Of a DNA stretch of 64,000 nt, positions 43,744 to 55,558 are shown piece after piece. This DNA comes from Plenodomus lindquistii (Eukaryota; Ascomycota; Dothideomycetes; Pleosporales; Leptosphaeriaceae). The notes beneath the pieces are model-generated. The model searched no databases and was not told the origin of the DNA. It saw only the letters and a list, made by a program, of their open reading frames with translations. How positions within the stretch are numbered: position 1 is the first letter of the stretch; every line of letters starts with the position of its first letter. Both the position numbers and the translations under genes were made by a program. The DNA is taken from positions 1,240,001-1,304,000 of the forward strand of contig JANUWI010000010.1 of NCBI GenBank assembly GCA_025504975.1. The letters are read 5' to 3'.

Positions 43744-46107
43744 ATGAGGCAATTTTCGCTCAGTGCAGCACTCCTGCTAGGAAGCTCTCTGCTCTCACCG
43801 ACCAATGCCTACGATCTGATCCGCAAGAGGCAAGCGGCGAATGCAACCTATAAAGATGCTTCTGCTTCGGTCGATGATCGTGTCTCCGATCTGCTTTCAC
43901 GTATGACTATCGAGGAGAAGACCTCTCAGCTTATTCAAGGCGATATCACCAATTGGATCAATGCTACCTCGAATGCCTTCAACAGCACCGGGCTAGAATG
44001 GAACTTCAGGGCCCGAGCTGGTCAATTCTACGTTGGCTATGCCATGCCGCCAGAATGGATCTCTGCCGGAATCAAGATTGGGCAGGACTATCTTGTACAC
44101 AACACCACTCTGGGTATCCCGGCGTTGACTCAGACCGAAGGCATTCACGGCCTACTGGTCGGAAACGCAACGATCTTCAACAGTCCGATTGGTATTGCAT
44201 GCTCTTGGAACCCCGAACTTGTCCATGAGATGGCCATCATCATTGCGAGGGAGTCGCAGGCCCTTGGAATCAACCAGATCTTTGCACCGGTTGTCGATCT
44301 TGCCCGAGAGCTGCGCTTCGGCAGAGTTGAAGAGACATACGGAGAAGATGCTTTCTTGTCCGGCGAGATGGGCTATCAGTATGTTAAAGGAATTCAGAGT
44401 CTCAATGTCAGCGCAACTGTAAAGCACTTCGCTGGCTTCAGCGCGCCCGAACAAGGCCTAAACACTGGACCCGTTCATGGTGGAGAACGCGAGTTGCGCA
44501 CGACCTGGCTACCTCCTTTCAAGCGCGCCATCATTGATGCTGGTGCCTGGAACATCATGGGTGCTTACCACTCATATGATGGCATCCCTTCCGTCGCCGA
44601 TGGTCATCTCCAAGAGACGATTCTGCGCGAAGAGTGGGGCTACAAGTACTGGCTGACATCAGATGCTGGAGCTACAGATCGTCTTTGCTGTGCGTTCAAG
44701 CTCTGCCGATGCAAGACTGCCGACAGCCCAATTGACAAGGAGGCTGTCACGCTGATGGCTCTACCAAATGGTAACGATGTTGAGATGGGTGGTGGCTCCT
44801 ACAACTACGAGATGATCCCAAAGTTGGTTGAGGAAGGGAAGCTGGACATCAGCATCATCGACACAGCCGTATCAAGACAACTCCGCGCCAAGTTCGAAAT
44901 GGGTCTCTTCGAAAACCCTTACCTCGGTGTCTCCAACAACGCGACATCTTCCATTATCCACACTCCCGAGAACGTTGCCGTTGCACGTGATCTTGAAGCC
45001 GAATCGATTGTTCTTCTTGAGAACAAGAACGCCACCTTACCCCTATCGAAGTCTGCAAATATTGCCGTTATTGGACCAATGGCCAACATCACCAATCTTG
45101 GTGACTACGTTGTCTATCGCTCACAGTACAACCCTACCAATGTTACACCTCTGCAGGGAATACAGAATGCGACCAGTGGGACGGTGACATATGCTCAAGG
45201 ATGTGAACGTTGGTCGAACGATCAATCTGGTTTCGGAGCTGCAATCTCCGCTGCAGAAGCTGCAGATGTCGCCGTCGTAATCGTCGGCACATGGTCACGC
45301 GATCAGAACGAGCTGTGGCAAGGCCTGAACGCCACAACCGGCGAGCACGTCGATGTCGCATCTCTTAACCTTGTCGGTGCCAGTGGTCCTCTCGTCCAAG
45401 CCATCATCGAGACCGGTAAGCCCACCATCGTTGTATACTCATCCGGAAAACCCATCACCGAGCCTTGGATTTCCGAGAATGCCGCTGCCCTAGTCCAGCA
45501 ATTTTATCCCGGTGAGCAAGGTGGCCACGCCTTGGCAGACATCCTCTACGGCAACGTGAATCCCTCTGGCAAGCTTTCCGTGTCCTTCCCACACGATGTT
45601 GGCACACTCCCTGTCTACTACGATTACCTGAACTCTGGTCGCTCGACAGATCCCGGCGCGATCCTTCCAAATGGCACCCTACAGTTTGGTCACCAATACG
45701 TCCTCAACACGCCTCAGCCACTCTATGAGTTCGGCTATGGTCTTTCATACTCAAACTTCACGTACTCCAACGTCACGCTGTCGAATAATGAAGTCAGCGC
45801 CGATGACAAGATCACCGCGACTGTGAGCATCACTAATGAATCGGAAATGGACGGTAAGGAAGTTGTGCAGCTCTACGTCCAGGATGTTATTGCAAGTGTT
45901 GTTGTGCCGAACAAAGAGCTAAAAGGCTTCCAAAAGGTATCAGTGAAGGCTGGAGAGACTGTGGAGGTTACCATGAATCTTGATGTTGCGCAGTGGGGAT
46001 TGTGGGATCGCAAGATGAAGTATGTGGTTGAGAAGGGGGAGTTCATCGTGCATGTTGGTGCTAGTTCGAGTGATTTGAGGGGCAATGGCACTGTTACTGT
46101 GGTCTGA
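43744..46107 (+). CDS. Secreted GH3 glycoside hydrolase (beta-glucosidase/beta-xylosidase type)
   Basis: Single exon, 787 aa from the ATG at 43744 (the frame opens 16 codons earlier with TTG). Signal peptide MRQFSLSAALLLGSSLLSPTNA is followed by the GH3 N-terminal TIM-barrel (SDLLSRMTIEEKTSQL, RFGRVEETYGED, VKHFAGFSAPEQGLN), the nucleophile Asp307 in WLTSDAGATDR, the C-terminal alpha/beta sandwich (ESIVLLENKNATLPL, TIVVYSSGKP, YPGEQGGHALADILYG, PSGKLSVSFP) and a fibronectin-III-like end (ITATVSITNESEMDGKEVVQLYVQD). About 20 N-glycosylation sites. It removes terminal sugars from cello- or xylo-oligosaccharides or related glycosides outside the cell. GH3 subfamily specificity cannot be fixed by eye. 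Length is normal for the family and the gene looks intact. Confidence 0.94.
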   Translation: MRQFSLSAALLLGSSLLSPTNAYDLIRKRQAANATYKDASASVDDRVSDLLSRMTIEEKTSQLIQGDITNWINATSNAFNSTGLEWNFRARAGQFYVGYAMPPEWISAGIKIGQDYLVHNTTLGIPALTQTEGIHGLLVGNATIFNSPIGIACSWNPELVHEMAIIIARESQALGINQIFAPVVDLARELRFGRVEETYGEDAFLSGEMGYQYVKGIQSLNVSATVKHFAGFSAPEQGLNTGPVHGGERELRTTWLPPFKRAIIDAGAWNIMGAYHSYDGIPSVADGHLQETILREEWGYKYWLTSDAGATDRLCCAFKLCRCKTADSPIDKEAVTLMALPNGNDVEMGGGSYNYEMIPKLVEEGKLDISIIDTAVSRQLRAKFEMGLFENPYLGVSNNATSSIIHTPENVAVARDLEAESIVLLENKNATLPLSKSANIAVIGPMANITNLGDYVVYRSQYNPTNVTPLQGIQNATSGTVTYAQGCERWSNDQSGFGAAISAAEAADVAVVIVGTWSRDQNELWQGLNATTGEHVDVASLNLVGASGPLVQAIIETGKPTIVVYSSGKPITEPWISENAAALVQQFYPGEQGGHALADILYGNVNPSGKLSVSFPHDVGTLPVYYDYLNSGRSTDPGAILPNGTLQFGHQYVLNTPQPLYEFGYGLSYSNFTYSNVTLSNNEVSADDKITATVSITNESEMDGKEVVQLYVQDVIASVVVPNKELKGFQKVSVKAGETVEVTMNLDVAQWGLWDRKMKYVVEKGEFIVHVGASSSDLRGNGTVTVV

Positions 46108-46543
46108 AGCGGAGACGAGGAGACGGAAGGATAGATTGGAAATTCATGCAGTGGTTCAGTCATGCAACGAGCGTAGGCTATGCTTTACCAAGCAGTTACG
46201 GTTAGCAAGGCAGGTACGTCAAAGCGAACGAGCCCCTTATATGTTAGTGAACGGATCGCTGGTTGGCCATCATCTTCAACAAGGAACTATCATAGTCCCA
46301 GCCCTAGAGGACATTGTAGCTATAGGAGCACGTGACTACGCGGTGCGTCGAAACACGCTAGTTAACGTATGCTTGGCAACTGTGCCGCAAACAATCGGGC
46401 CTCACCCCACCATCGCTAACTCTGAATCTTCATGGTGAGAATTCTGCATTCTTTCCCGCCTTTTGCTGTTCAAGTTTAGTTGCTCCGCGTCTCAATCTCC
46501 CACAACCATAGTTGCATGTTTTATAGCCTACAACGTAGGTAGA
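46108..46543. other. Intergenic region, no gene recognised
   Basis: 436 bp between the GH3 stop and the GHKL-like gene; presumably the latter's promoter. Confidence 0.5.
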
Positions 46544-49500
46544 ATGGCGTCTTCAGGACCACAGCCAACCGCGAACACTCTACATCTGACAGAAGATGTT
46601 ATCGATCTTGTTAGTGACTCTGATGACGATTCTGTGGATGACGACGACCATCTAGACCTCTGGATCCCACTGCAATGGTTACCTAATCGTAAAGTCAAAT
46701 ATCTTAATCTGACAGATGATTATGTAAAAAGCTGGCGCTGTGATGAAGCGTTCCGCGAATGTTATCAAAATTGGTAATCTTTCATGGTTAGCAGGCTTTA
46801 ATTGAAACTAAATTTGTACAGGCGCGATGGCATTCTTCGGTCGTTCAAGCTCAAGCTCTGGCAGTTTAAAACGATTTACTCTGATGACACGAAGAAGAGA
46901 CGGGTCCTCATCGAAGCTCGCAACCCAGATACGACGGATCTTCTCGGCTTCATCGAGTTCAAGTACGACAAGGAACGCTACTGTGTTGGTGGTCTCAAGA
47001 TGGCCAACTTTAAAGCCACCCTACAATACAACAACCTGGGCACAGGCGGTACCACAAAAGCGGCGGACAAGAACCAGACTGGACAACACGGTGAAGGGTT
47101 GAAGCTTTCGGCACTTGTGTTTCGTCGCAATCATTACAACTTCCGCATCGAGAGTGGGAGCTTCAAGTGGAGCTTTATCTTCAAGAAGGGCGAGCTTGCG
47201 TGTCAACTCAGTCGAATGAGTGATAAAAAGCTCCGAGAGCTGAAAAGCAAGCGGCGAGGGCCTAGTGAACTCTTTACCGCTCATCCCTGGGAAGACGTTT
47301 GCGTTATCATAGCCGCCCCTGGGAAGGCACGTACTGCTCGTGGTCAACCTGAGCAGTCAGCAAAATTGCACGTCGATGACTTCAAGAAGTGGCTTAAGGT
47401 CACACTGGATATCGACCCACCGGTGAATATGGTCTCTACCAGCAAGGGTGATTTGATTCGGGATCCCCTGTATCGGTCCAAGATATATCTTCACGGTCTG
47501 CTCCTCCCAAGTGGCGGGATTAAAGGTCCAAACTACGCCTACGGATATAATCTTAAAGAGGGACACACAAACCGTGACCGCGACTCGCTGGCAGGGGCCG
47601 GCGAAGAAAGCAAGAGCATCACAGCTATTTGGGCATCTGCTATTCGGTCAGATGAAGAAACGCGCTCAGATTTGGTGACAGAGTATACCATGCTGTTACT
47701 CAATTCGCTCAACAAGAAAGGAGATGTGATGCTGAGCAGTAGCGGAGACGGTCTGGACAAAGACATTGCGCAACAAGTCTGGGATGAGATGCGTACAAAG
47801 AAGGACCTGCGTGGAAGATCGCGGTTCTACTACCAGGCGGAACAAAGCAAAGACGTAAGCTGCTATTACGTGTGTAGCTTGATGTGGCTGACGAGTATAA
47901 CAGGAGGTCCGTATCATCGAGCAAAGCCTAAGAATGGATCCGTATCCGCTCGACCCTGAGATGTGGAATCTCATTCACGCGCACGGTTTGTGCAGAACAC
48001 CCGCAGAAGAGTTGAGGCATCGCTTTGAATCTGCAGGAGTCGTGCAAGTCCCTCAGCATAGTTTTGCCCTGCACATGGAGCGATTGCTGAGGTGTCTCTT
48101 ATCATCGTCTCCCGCAATGGAAAGAATGGAGCTCAACTTCGTTGAAGGCGGGAGCCTCGATATCGACGCAGGCTTCTTTGCAGAAACATGGAAGATCCAC
48201 GACAAGTGGCTGACACATGAGGGCGTACATAATGGCGTGAGCAACTACACGTCTGGGGAAACACCTCAGAATGAACGGGAAGGTATTTTTGACGTTGGGC
48301 AAGAAGTTCCACGCACCTTCTGTGATGAGACATCACCAGGACCGCATGACACCTTCGCGTGTGATCACGCCGTTCTCGAGCTGTGGGACATCATGATCGC
48401 ACAGCTCATGGACACTGGAAACCATCCCGACATTTCCTTGGCCGCGAGACACTTGAAGTCTCTGGCCCGCGCGCGTGTAGCGCAGATGCCCAGACACGTA
48501 GCATGCACTACTACTACTACGAAAGGAGCGCTACGAGTGACGTGGGAATCAGTAGACTCGCATCGATTCAAGGACGAGCTGGTACGCATCACATTACATT
48601 CCGAGGATTGCTATGACGCTACGAACCCCATTAATGTGCCAAAGAAACTCCTCGGCCTTGTTCAGGACGGTAATATGGGAGCCGATAAGGTTATCTTGTT
48701 GAAATACTAACATGAATCAGCACATCGTTGTAAATGTCCCTTCCAACTTTCCAAGAACGTTAGCGATGGTGTGACGTTTCAGAATCTAGATTCCACAAAA
48801 TCTTACATACCTGATGTGTCGCGGGACGAACAGGGAGCATTCATCGCTGTACAGCCTATGCCGATTAAGCCTCTTGATAGGGACCGAACTGTCAGGGTCG
48901 ACGTGAGAGCTTCTGTAATTCCTATCCTCGGTGAGTAGAGATACTTATGTGACGGATCCTGTCAAGACTCGGCTAACATGGGCAGGAACGGTGGAACACA
49001 CCCATCAAGTCGACAGTGATGAAGATGCAACTATGTGTGCTGAAGGAGGTGACGATGGTACCAGTGATGACGACATTCCTCGTCAAGCCGTCAGGGATAG
49101 CTCCACTTTGGCGCCTCTTCCTGATCCCAGTGGTATGGGGCCAGATCTAGACTCAGAGGGAGACTCTGCTGTTAACAACATCTGCCCATCTTCGTCCGTA
49201 CCAACCGTCAATACCAGAAGCACATCACGTACAAGTGCTTCTGTAAGGCCACAGAGCCGGGGTGCACAGGCTCAGACTGATGGAAGAGAGTCGGTACTGA
49301 AACACGATGCGTATAGTAAGTACATGGACATACTGTCCCTTCCTGCAACTATTGACAGCCATATAGAGCTTGGTACCAAAATTGAGCACCGGTCGCTGGA
49401 TTGGGGTGGCAGCTTCCCGGGCAGTCATGACTTCTATCGGACGCGCGAAAAGCCAGAGGAAGACATTTTCATATTGAAGCCTAAGGCGCATCATTCAGGA

Positions 49501-49599
49501 GTCAGCAAGCGTCCACATGAATTCGAAGATCGCGTTCGCAGATCAAAGCAGCCACGGTGCGAAACCGCAAACGCTGACAACTCAATGGACGAAACGTAG
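46544..49599 (+). CDS. Orphan protein with GHKL (HSP90/MORC-type) ATPase-like motifs
   Basis: Five exons, 46544-46773, 46822-47854, 47904-48669, 48721-48930 and 48986-49599, give 950 aa; introns are 48, 49, 51 and 55 nt with good branch points and consistent phases. After an acidic start come features I read as a GHKL ATPase domain: an N-box-like helix ending AFRECYQNWRD (~67-79), IEFKYDK, a Gly-rich NNLGTGGTTKAADKN loop and GQHGEGLKLSALVFRR (164-179), followed by FRIESGSFKWSF. A middle region (to ~600) has WDEM and DPEMWNLIHAHGL motifs like the extended domain seen in related unnamed fungal proteins. The last ~250 residues are Ser/Asp-rich and disordered with a basic patch. Cellular role unknown; a chromatin or chaperone-like ATPase is inference. 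Confidence 0.75.
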
Positions 49600-50842
49600 C
49601 GAGATCGACAACGGCAATCGGGCACGCCTGACTCCAGCAACATGTTCGATAGACTAAGTTCAAAGCGGTAGTATTTGACTGTTAGCAGAACTATCCAAGG
49701 CATGATTGGATAACATGGAAGGCTTGTTCCTGAAGCCTTGTGCCCGGACTGTCAGGGGTCGTGCCAGCCACGTCAATGCTTGCCCAACTCCGTGTTCGCA
49801 CTAGAAAGTTACTATCAAATAGAGAGTATCTGCAGCACAAAAAGGTTGTGCTGTGTATTGCTTGAAGGTCATTGATAGGATACGCAGTGAACGATATGGC
49901 TGAGTCAGATGAATGGCTGGCTCACTTCATAGCACAGTTCTGTTCCTGCGGGACGGACCGCAACGGCATGCATGCAAAGCCTGAACCTCCTTCTGGTACC
50001 GTTTTGATCGTTGTCTTAATTGTATACACCCTCGTGATTGTGAAGTAATTCCCTCGACATTCAAGGGGCCGCTTGAGAGGAGGCGCTCACGATTTAGCAC
50101 TGACTTAAGGCATTTTGGGTCCTCTGAAGGTTTCTTTATTCCAAGCTTCAACAGGTCAAATGCTATACAGAAGGCTTGTGGGGCTCTTCATGGAATCTGA
50201 CCACTGTAAGGAAGACAAGGCACGTCACTCGACACTCAATCCTGATCACGCCAGACTGGATCGTAGTTGTGATCTAGTGAAGTTCTAGCCACGTCTGAAG
50301 CATTCCAACAATCCTTTCTCCCTCAACCATTTACTGCGGCTCTGGTCAGGACATTGTACGGAGGCAACTTCGATATCTTTCATCGCCTTGAATAGCCCAA
50401 TTCGGTTAGTATCAGGGCCTCGCTTAGATGCGGCGACCTGACATCTCGGAACCGTCGGTGACGATTACACAAGTCATCGACTATCCCATATCATATGATA
50501 CGCAACCGAACAGAAGTCCACCATGTCCAATTAAAGTCATGGCAGCCGGTGGAGTCAGTCGATTGAGCGCGTCGGAAAACACTGAAGAATCGGCCGTCGC
50601 AAAGCTTTGCTCGATAAGGAAACAACCTCCACGAATGCCCCGCGTCTAGTGTACCACAACCACTCATATCGTGGCCGAGAACGGCCCACTTTTCGTGTAG
50701 ACCGCATTGGGATGTGGAACGATAGGCACGACCATGCGGTAATATAAATACGGTGAGCGGTGGGTTTGAGGTGGTTCATTGCTGCAACGATCACCTCTTT
50801 CACTCTATGAACTGCGACGAAAAGCCTTGGATCTTGAGCAAC
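49600..50842. other. Intergenic region and oxidase promoter
   Basis: 1.2 kb without a supported gene. TATAAATA at 50743-50750 lies about 95 nt upstream of the FAD oxidase ATG and is the likely TATA box. Confidence 0.55.
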
Positions 50843-52216
50843 ATGTCAGCAAGCAAGCCCTCATATCTTATCGTTGGCGCAGGCGTCTTCGGAGTCTCGA
50901 CCGCATACCATCTTATCAAGAAGTACCCAGACCGCCAGGTCACGATCGTTGATCAGGATGCATGGGACGCCGACAACCGTGTAGCAGCTTCTTGGGATTG
51001 GAATAAGGTCGTGCGCGCGGATTACGATGACATTGTTTACTGCCAACTTGCCCTTGAAGCACAGGATATTTTCAAGGAGGACCCACTTTGGCAACCATAC
51101 TTCCACAAGACCGGTATCTTCTGGGTCTGCCGCTCAGATTACGCACAGGAAGTCATTGACAACTACAAGAAGCTTGGTCGCCAGGCGGACCTGCAGTCTG
51201 TCTCGGTCGAAGAGGCGAAGAAAATGTTCGGTGGCCTTTTCGAAGATGCCAACTACGATGGCGCAAAGAGCGTGCTTGTCAACAAGACAAGTGGTTGGGC
51301 GAACGCTGGCGACTCATTGCGAGCTGTCACCAAGTGGTCGATAGAACGTGGCGTAAAGTACGTCACACAAAAGGTCGACAGCCTCACATTCGACAAGAGC
51401 GGAACTTGCACAGGCGTTAAGACTGAGCAAGGCAACACTATCTCGGCTACGAATGTTGTACTATCAACCGGTGCGTACACAGCGAAGTTGCTCGAACAGG
51501 CAGCAAAGGCCAGTGGAAACGCCGAGCTCCGTGCTGGTGGCAGAATCGTTGCTGGAGGTATCACCACCGGCATGACAACACTCGACGAGAAGTCCTACGA
51601 GCGATTCAAGGACATGCCCGTCGGTGTTCAGGGATACACAGCAGCATACGGACCCTTCATCGGCAGTTTGCCACCAACAAAGGATCGTGAGCTCAAGTGG
51701 TGGGGCGAGAAGATCTTTAAGAACACACATGAAGTGCTTCCCGGCCGCTTCGTCTCCGCACCACCATCAGGAAAGGACTACAACCAATGGGATGTTCCTG
51801 GACCATTGAAGTTGGACATCAGCCACGCAAATGATGTGTTCTACGGCAAGAACGGCGCAAACTGGAAGATGGATAAGCACCGCATTTGCTGGTAAGTCTC
51901 TCTATATTTATCACCTGCCTATCACCTTCATACTAACAACACCAGGGATGCATTCACGACTTCATCCGACTTCATCATCTCCCCCCACGCCGGCGCAAAG
52001 GGTCTCTACGTAGCAACATGTGGTTCCTTCCACGGCTACAAGTTCTTCCCCGTGCTCGGCAAGTACGTTGTCAAGATGCTCGAAGATGATCTTACGCCCG
52101 AATTGAAGGAGAAGTGGGCCTGGGACCGTGAAAGGCCAGCGCCCAGCCTGAACCCAGACTGGCCGCGATTCGAGATGGCGGATCTGATGGACAAGTGGCC
52201 CAAGTCCAAGTTGTAA
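50843..52216 (+). CDS. FAD-dependent amine oxidase, fructosyl-amino acid/sarcosine oxidase-like
   Basis: Two exons, 50843-51891 and 51946-52216 (54-nt intron, GTAAGT donor, TACTAAC branch), giving 439 aa, the usual length for amadoriases and sarcosine/saccharopine oxidases. The dinucleotide-binding motif is LIVGAGVFGVSTAYHL (Gly12, Gly14, Gly17). Cys349 in HRICWDAFT aligns with the Cys that binds FAD covalently in sarcosine oxidase and amadoriases; the intron falls in the next codon. The C-terminal ATCGSFHGYKFFPVLGKYV is the family FAD-contact motif. Enzymes of this group oxidise secondary amines (fructosyl-amino acids, sarcosine, pipecolate, saccharopine) with release of H2O2. No PTS1 is clear: the end is KWPKSKL, in which the terminal SKL is a perfect peroxisomal signal, so a peroxisomal enzyme is likely. 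The substrate is open. Start at 50843; an in-frame ATG at 50807 is possible. Confidence 0.9.
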
Positions 52217-52647
52217 ATACTTCGTTGCGTGCACTGGAGTAACGTTTTGCGATTGAGCATTGCTGCGGCGTTTGGGCACGATCATTTTGGGGGGTTTCAA
52301 GAGATAGAGAAAGAGACGGTAATCTCGAGGAATAATGCAATGTTATGACTACTACTTCTGCAAACTTCTGTATTGGATGAAATCAATCACGGATTCCCAC
52401 AACTGATCCCTACTCGTTGCATGTGCACATGTCCAAGAGAATGGAATGTGACAGTTGGCACCCATCAAGCAGGAAAATTTACACCATTCTCATGACAACG
52501 GAAAAATTACGGGCTTAATCATGCACAATGCATGTGGCGGGTAGGCATGTAGATGTTGTCTTATTTCATATTTACATAGAATGTCTAGTTTTGATTCGCC
52601 TTGCGGCCAGGTTCATGACGTAGTAGCTACGCATCAGTCGATTTGAT
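52217..52647. other. Convergent intergenic region, no gene recognised
   Basis: 431 bp between the 3' ends of the FAD oxidase and CE5 genes. No supported frame. Confidence 0.55.
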
Positions 52648-53439
52648 TTATGCGGTGACCTTGGTCTTAATAAAAGCCAGCGCCTGAGATCCGTACTTGT
52701 TGACATACTGCTGGTGAGTGTTGGCGTCGTTTCCGTTGCAGCAGTATGGGTCGGCGGCGTCGCAGTAGGACTTGATGATGCTAGTATTGGCTGGTGAGCA
52801 AGTAAAGCCAGCTGGGCGGGCGGCAAACTGGTCGTGCGTTAGATGGAAGTAGAACACAAAAGGTTAAGGGTATAGACTTACGCCTCCGGCTGTGCATGTA
52901 CCAACGTTATAGGGAAGGCCGTTGCGGTTGTGGGGGTCACCCATGAAGATGGCGGCCTTGACAGCAGCCAAAGCATTGCCGGTGAGGGTTGCGCCCGCAC
53001 CGCCGCAAAGAGCGTTGTCCATGATCTGACCTCCCTGCTTACTATTAGCATGCTTTTCCGCAACTCTGTCGACCATGTTTCATACCTGAGAGTATCCAAT
53101 GAGGACGATTTGAGTGCTGGGGCACTTCTGGTTGTAGGCAGTCACAGCCTTGACAACGGCCGCCGTACCCTGAGTGGCAGAGTTATCGTAGCTGACGCTA
53201 CCACAGCTTGCTTGTCCTCCACAAGCCGGATATACGATAGCCTCAGCACCGGCACCAGAGTAAGTAGCCTTGACTTGGTTCACGAGTCCAGCAGCGGTTC
53301 CGAAGCCATTGCTTTGAGCAACGGTGGTCTCACGAGCACCGAAGATGTAGACCTTGGGACAGCTCTGACGCTCGGATAGTTCGACTGGGCCGGCGGCAAC
53401 GAGGCCGGCGAAAAGGGCTGCTGCAACGGTGAATCTCAT
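52648..53439 (-). CDS. Secreted CE5 carbohydrate esterase (acetylxylan esterase/cutinase family)
   Basis: Three exons, 53439-53086, 53034-52882 and 52827-52648, give 228 aa; introns are 51 and 54 nt, both phase 0. Signal peptide MRFTVAAALFAGLVAAGPV, then the mature enzyme starting near CPKVYIFGARET. The nucleophile Ser117 is in IGYSQGGQ, and the first intron cuts directly after the Gln. Asp and His are expected in SYCDAADPYCCNG and HQQYVNKY near the C-terminus. The RETTVAQSNGFG and FAARPAGFTC motifs and ten or so Cys (disulfides) point to the acetylxylan esterase branch rather than true cutinases. It removes acetyl groups from xylan. A TATA-like element is read on the minus strand at about 53534-53541. 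It complements the GH3 enzyme 7 kb away functionally. Confidence 0.93.
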
Positions 53440-55111
53440 TTTTGGATTTGAGTGATGTGGATTTGTTCGTTGGCAGATATGGAGGTTGAGGTAGAGTATA
53501 GTGGTGTTCAATTCAGCGAGTCGGCCAGCAAAGAATATAAAGGGAGAGACAGGGTATTCATAACGCCGCGTATTAGGCAAAAGCCGCCCCTCTGTATAAC
53601 GTCGATTATACCCATGGTGGGGTACGAAGAGCTCTTTCGCCTCATGCTGTGCACAACTGGTCCTTTCATCCGTCGTGGCAATTTACCTGATGGAAAGCAG
53701 ACATGGTTAATTGCCGTGACCCTGGTCTGTTTCATGCAGTATTGGCCTGTGGCGGTCTGGGGTACATGACGGATCCAGTCATCTCGGGAGGAATGCATTG
53801 AAGCGAACGAATCGCAGCATGCAACTTGAGAGCTTTCGGCACCTCGCGCGATGGACTGACAATGGCGTCGCACCCTCGTGGTCAGATGGTTCCTGGCGGG
53901 GATCTACGGCTACTGGCTAAACGGGAGTTGTCGACTCAGACCTGGTTGACTCGCCTTGAATTCTGGGGTAAAATGCTTAAATGTACAAGCTGCAACGCTA
54001 GAACAACATGTCGGTGATTCGAATTTCTGTCATGACGACCAGAACGGCAATGACTAGTAGCGAGCGCGTGGCGGCAAGATCAGCTTGGGGCCAAACTCAG
54101 GTGCTCCTTTGTAGACCTATAATGCGTTTTGTATATGCCGCGACACCGACAGGACTCCGAAGCGCTTGGACTTCCACGGGTCAAGCATTGCATGGTGTTG
54201 GATGTGCTGGATATTTCCGGATCATCGCGTAAACGATGAAACAATGTGTGGGTCTGTTCTCCTGAGTCCTGTCGTGTCGTTTGGTCCCTTGTGTATAATC
54301 CACCTAAAAAAATTAGACGTCAAAATACTGTACCAGACTCAGACAGAGGAGCTTTCCAGGGGTACTGAATATCTTGAGTGAGCGATGATGGAAATGTCGT
54401 GAAAAGAGGTTGGGAAGTTGGCGCGTCATCGACAAGAGTGGTCCGTGCAGTAGGTACTGTACACCAACCCACTCACTGCCCTCCACCTCGCCTGCTCGTT
54501 TTCGTAAACCTCCCGGGCGTCATTCCTATACTGTGTACATTCATGCGCTACGAGGTTGTTACATTGTCAGAAATGCAATGGTGGACACCGAAATTTGTCG
54601 CATGGCAGACTCACGCACCCTAGCCAGCAACGCCCATCCCGTCGCGCCCATCCTCAAGTCGCCGAGCATGCGCCACGATGCGATTGATTCTAATGCCTAG
54701 TCAAAAGACTATTGTGCAGAGGTGAAGGACATTATTTCGTCAATCGAGAGCGAGCGCGCTTCGTTTGAATTGGGTTTCCTATGTACACTGCGTACAACGT
54801 TGTAGTGATCCGAATGCAATTGGATCTCGACTACAAATTCTTCAAGGTACAAGCGAGCTTGCCTAGTTCACCCTTGTGTACTATGGAGATGGCATGCATC
54901 ATCTATGAAGCGAGTTCTGCTGACATCCCAGCCCGCTGACACAACAGCCATGTTGCTGCCTAAAGGTCTGAATGTTACGAATGTACGCTCACCAGATACG
55001 AAACACAGCACCCTCGAATCATATTTTCTAACCGTGAGTCCCCTGATCCCAAATAAGAATTGCTCATTTACCACCAGGCGATGCGGCCATTATACGCCCG
55101 TATCCGAGTGA
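53440..55111. other. 1.7-kb intergenic region, no intact gene
   Basis: Short frames only. The last part (54905-55111) is an ATG frame in phase with the HET relic, separated from it by a TGA at 55109-55111; whether it belonged to the same ancestral gene is unclear. Confidence 0.45.
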
Positions 55112-55558
55112 GAAGCTGTAGACCATCTGGCCTCCAATTTAGAGGGCGGACTGTACAGTGATACCGAGCCTGTGACTTACCAAAAAACGTACTTCAACGT
55201 GATCAAGAGCTGGATCGGCTTTTGCGATAAGCACCATGAATCTCGATGCCGTTCAAGAACAGAAGACTCCACATTCTGGCCAGAATTATCTATCGAGATC
55301 GTGAAGGGTTGCGTTGTGGATGGCAGCGATACTGATCGATACTTGACGCTCAGTTATGTCTGGGGGTGGCATGCAAAAGCTACGAGCCACAAGTACGAAT
55401 ACCGACGGCTTGTGGCGGCCAGGAAGGCTCGAGGGGTTCACACCGCGATTTGGAAATCCCGCAGCGTGAGCTCTTTTTACAACGTTCTGTGGAAGATTGA
55501 ATGGAAGAGTAACATTGCGTACAGGCAGGCATTAAGACGAGCACACGAACCAGCGTAG
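55112..55558 (+). pseudogene. Truncated HET-domain gene relic
   Basis: An open stretch of 148 codons without an ATG near its start. Residues read WIGFCDKHHESRC, then a stretch ending DRYLTLSYVWG, which is the entrance motif of the HET (heterokaryon incompatibility) domain. After the SYVWG motif the sequence loses all later HET motifs (WIDxLCI, IY.xA, RGWxxQE), and no frame downstream recovers them before the next gene. So I read it as the 5' part of a decayed or truncated HET gene. It lies 515 bp upstream of an intact HET gene on the same strand; the two do not look like close copies. Confidence 0.55.
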
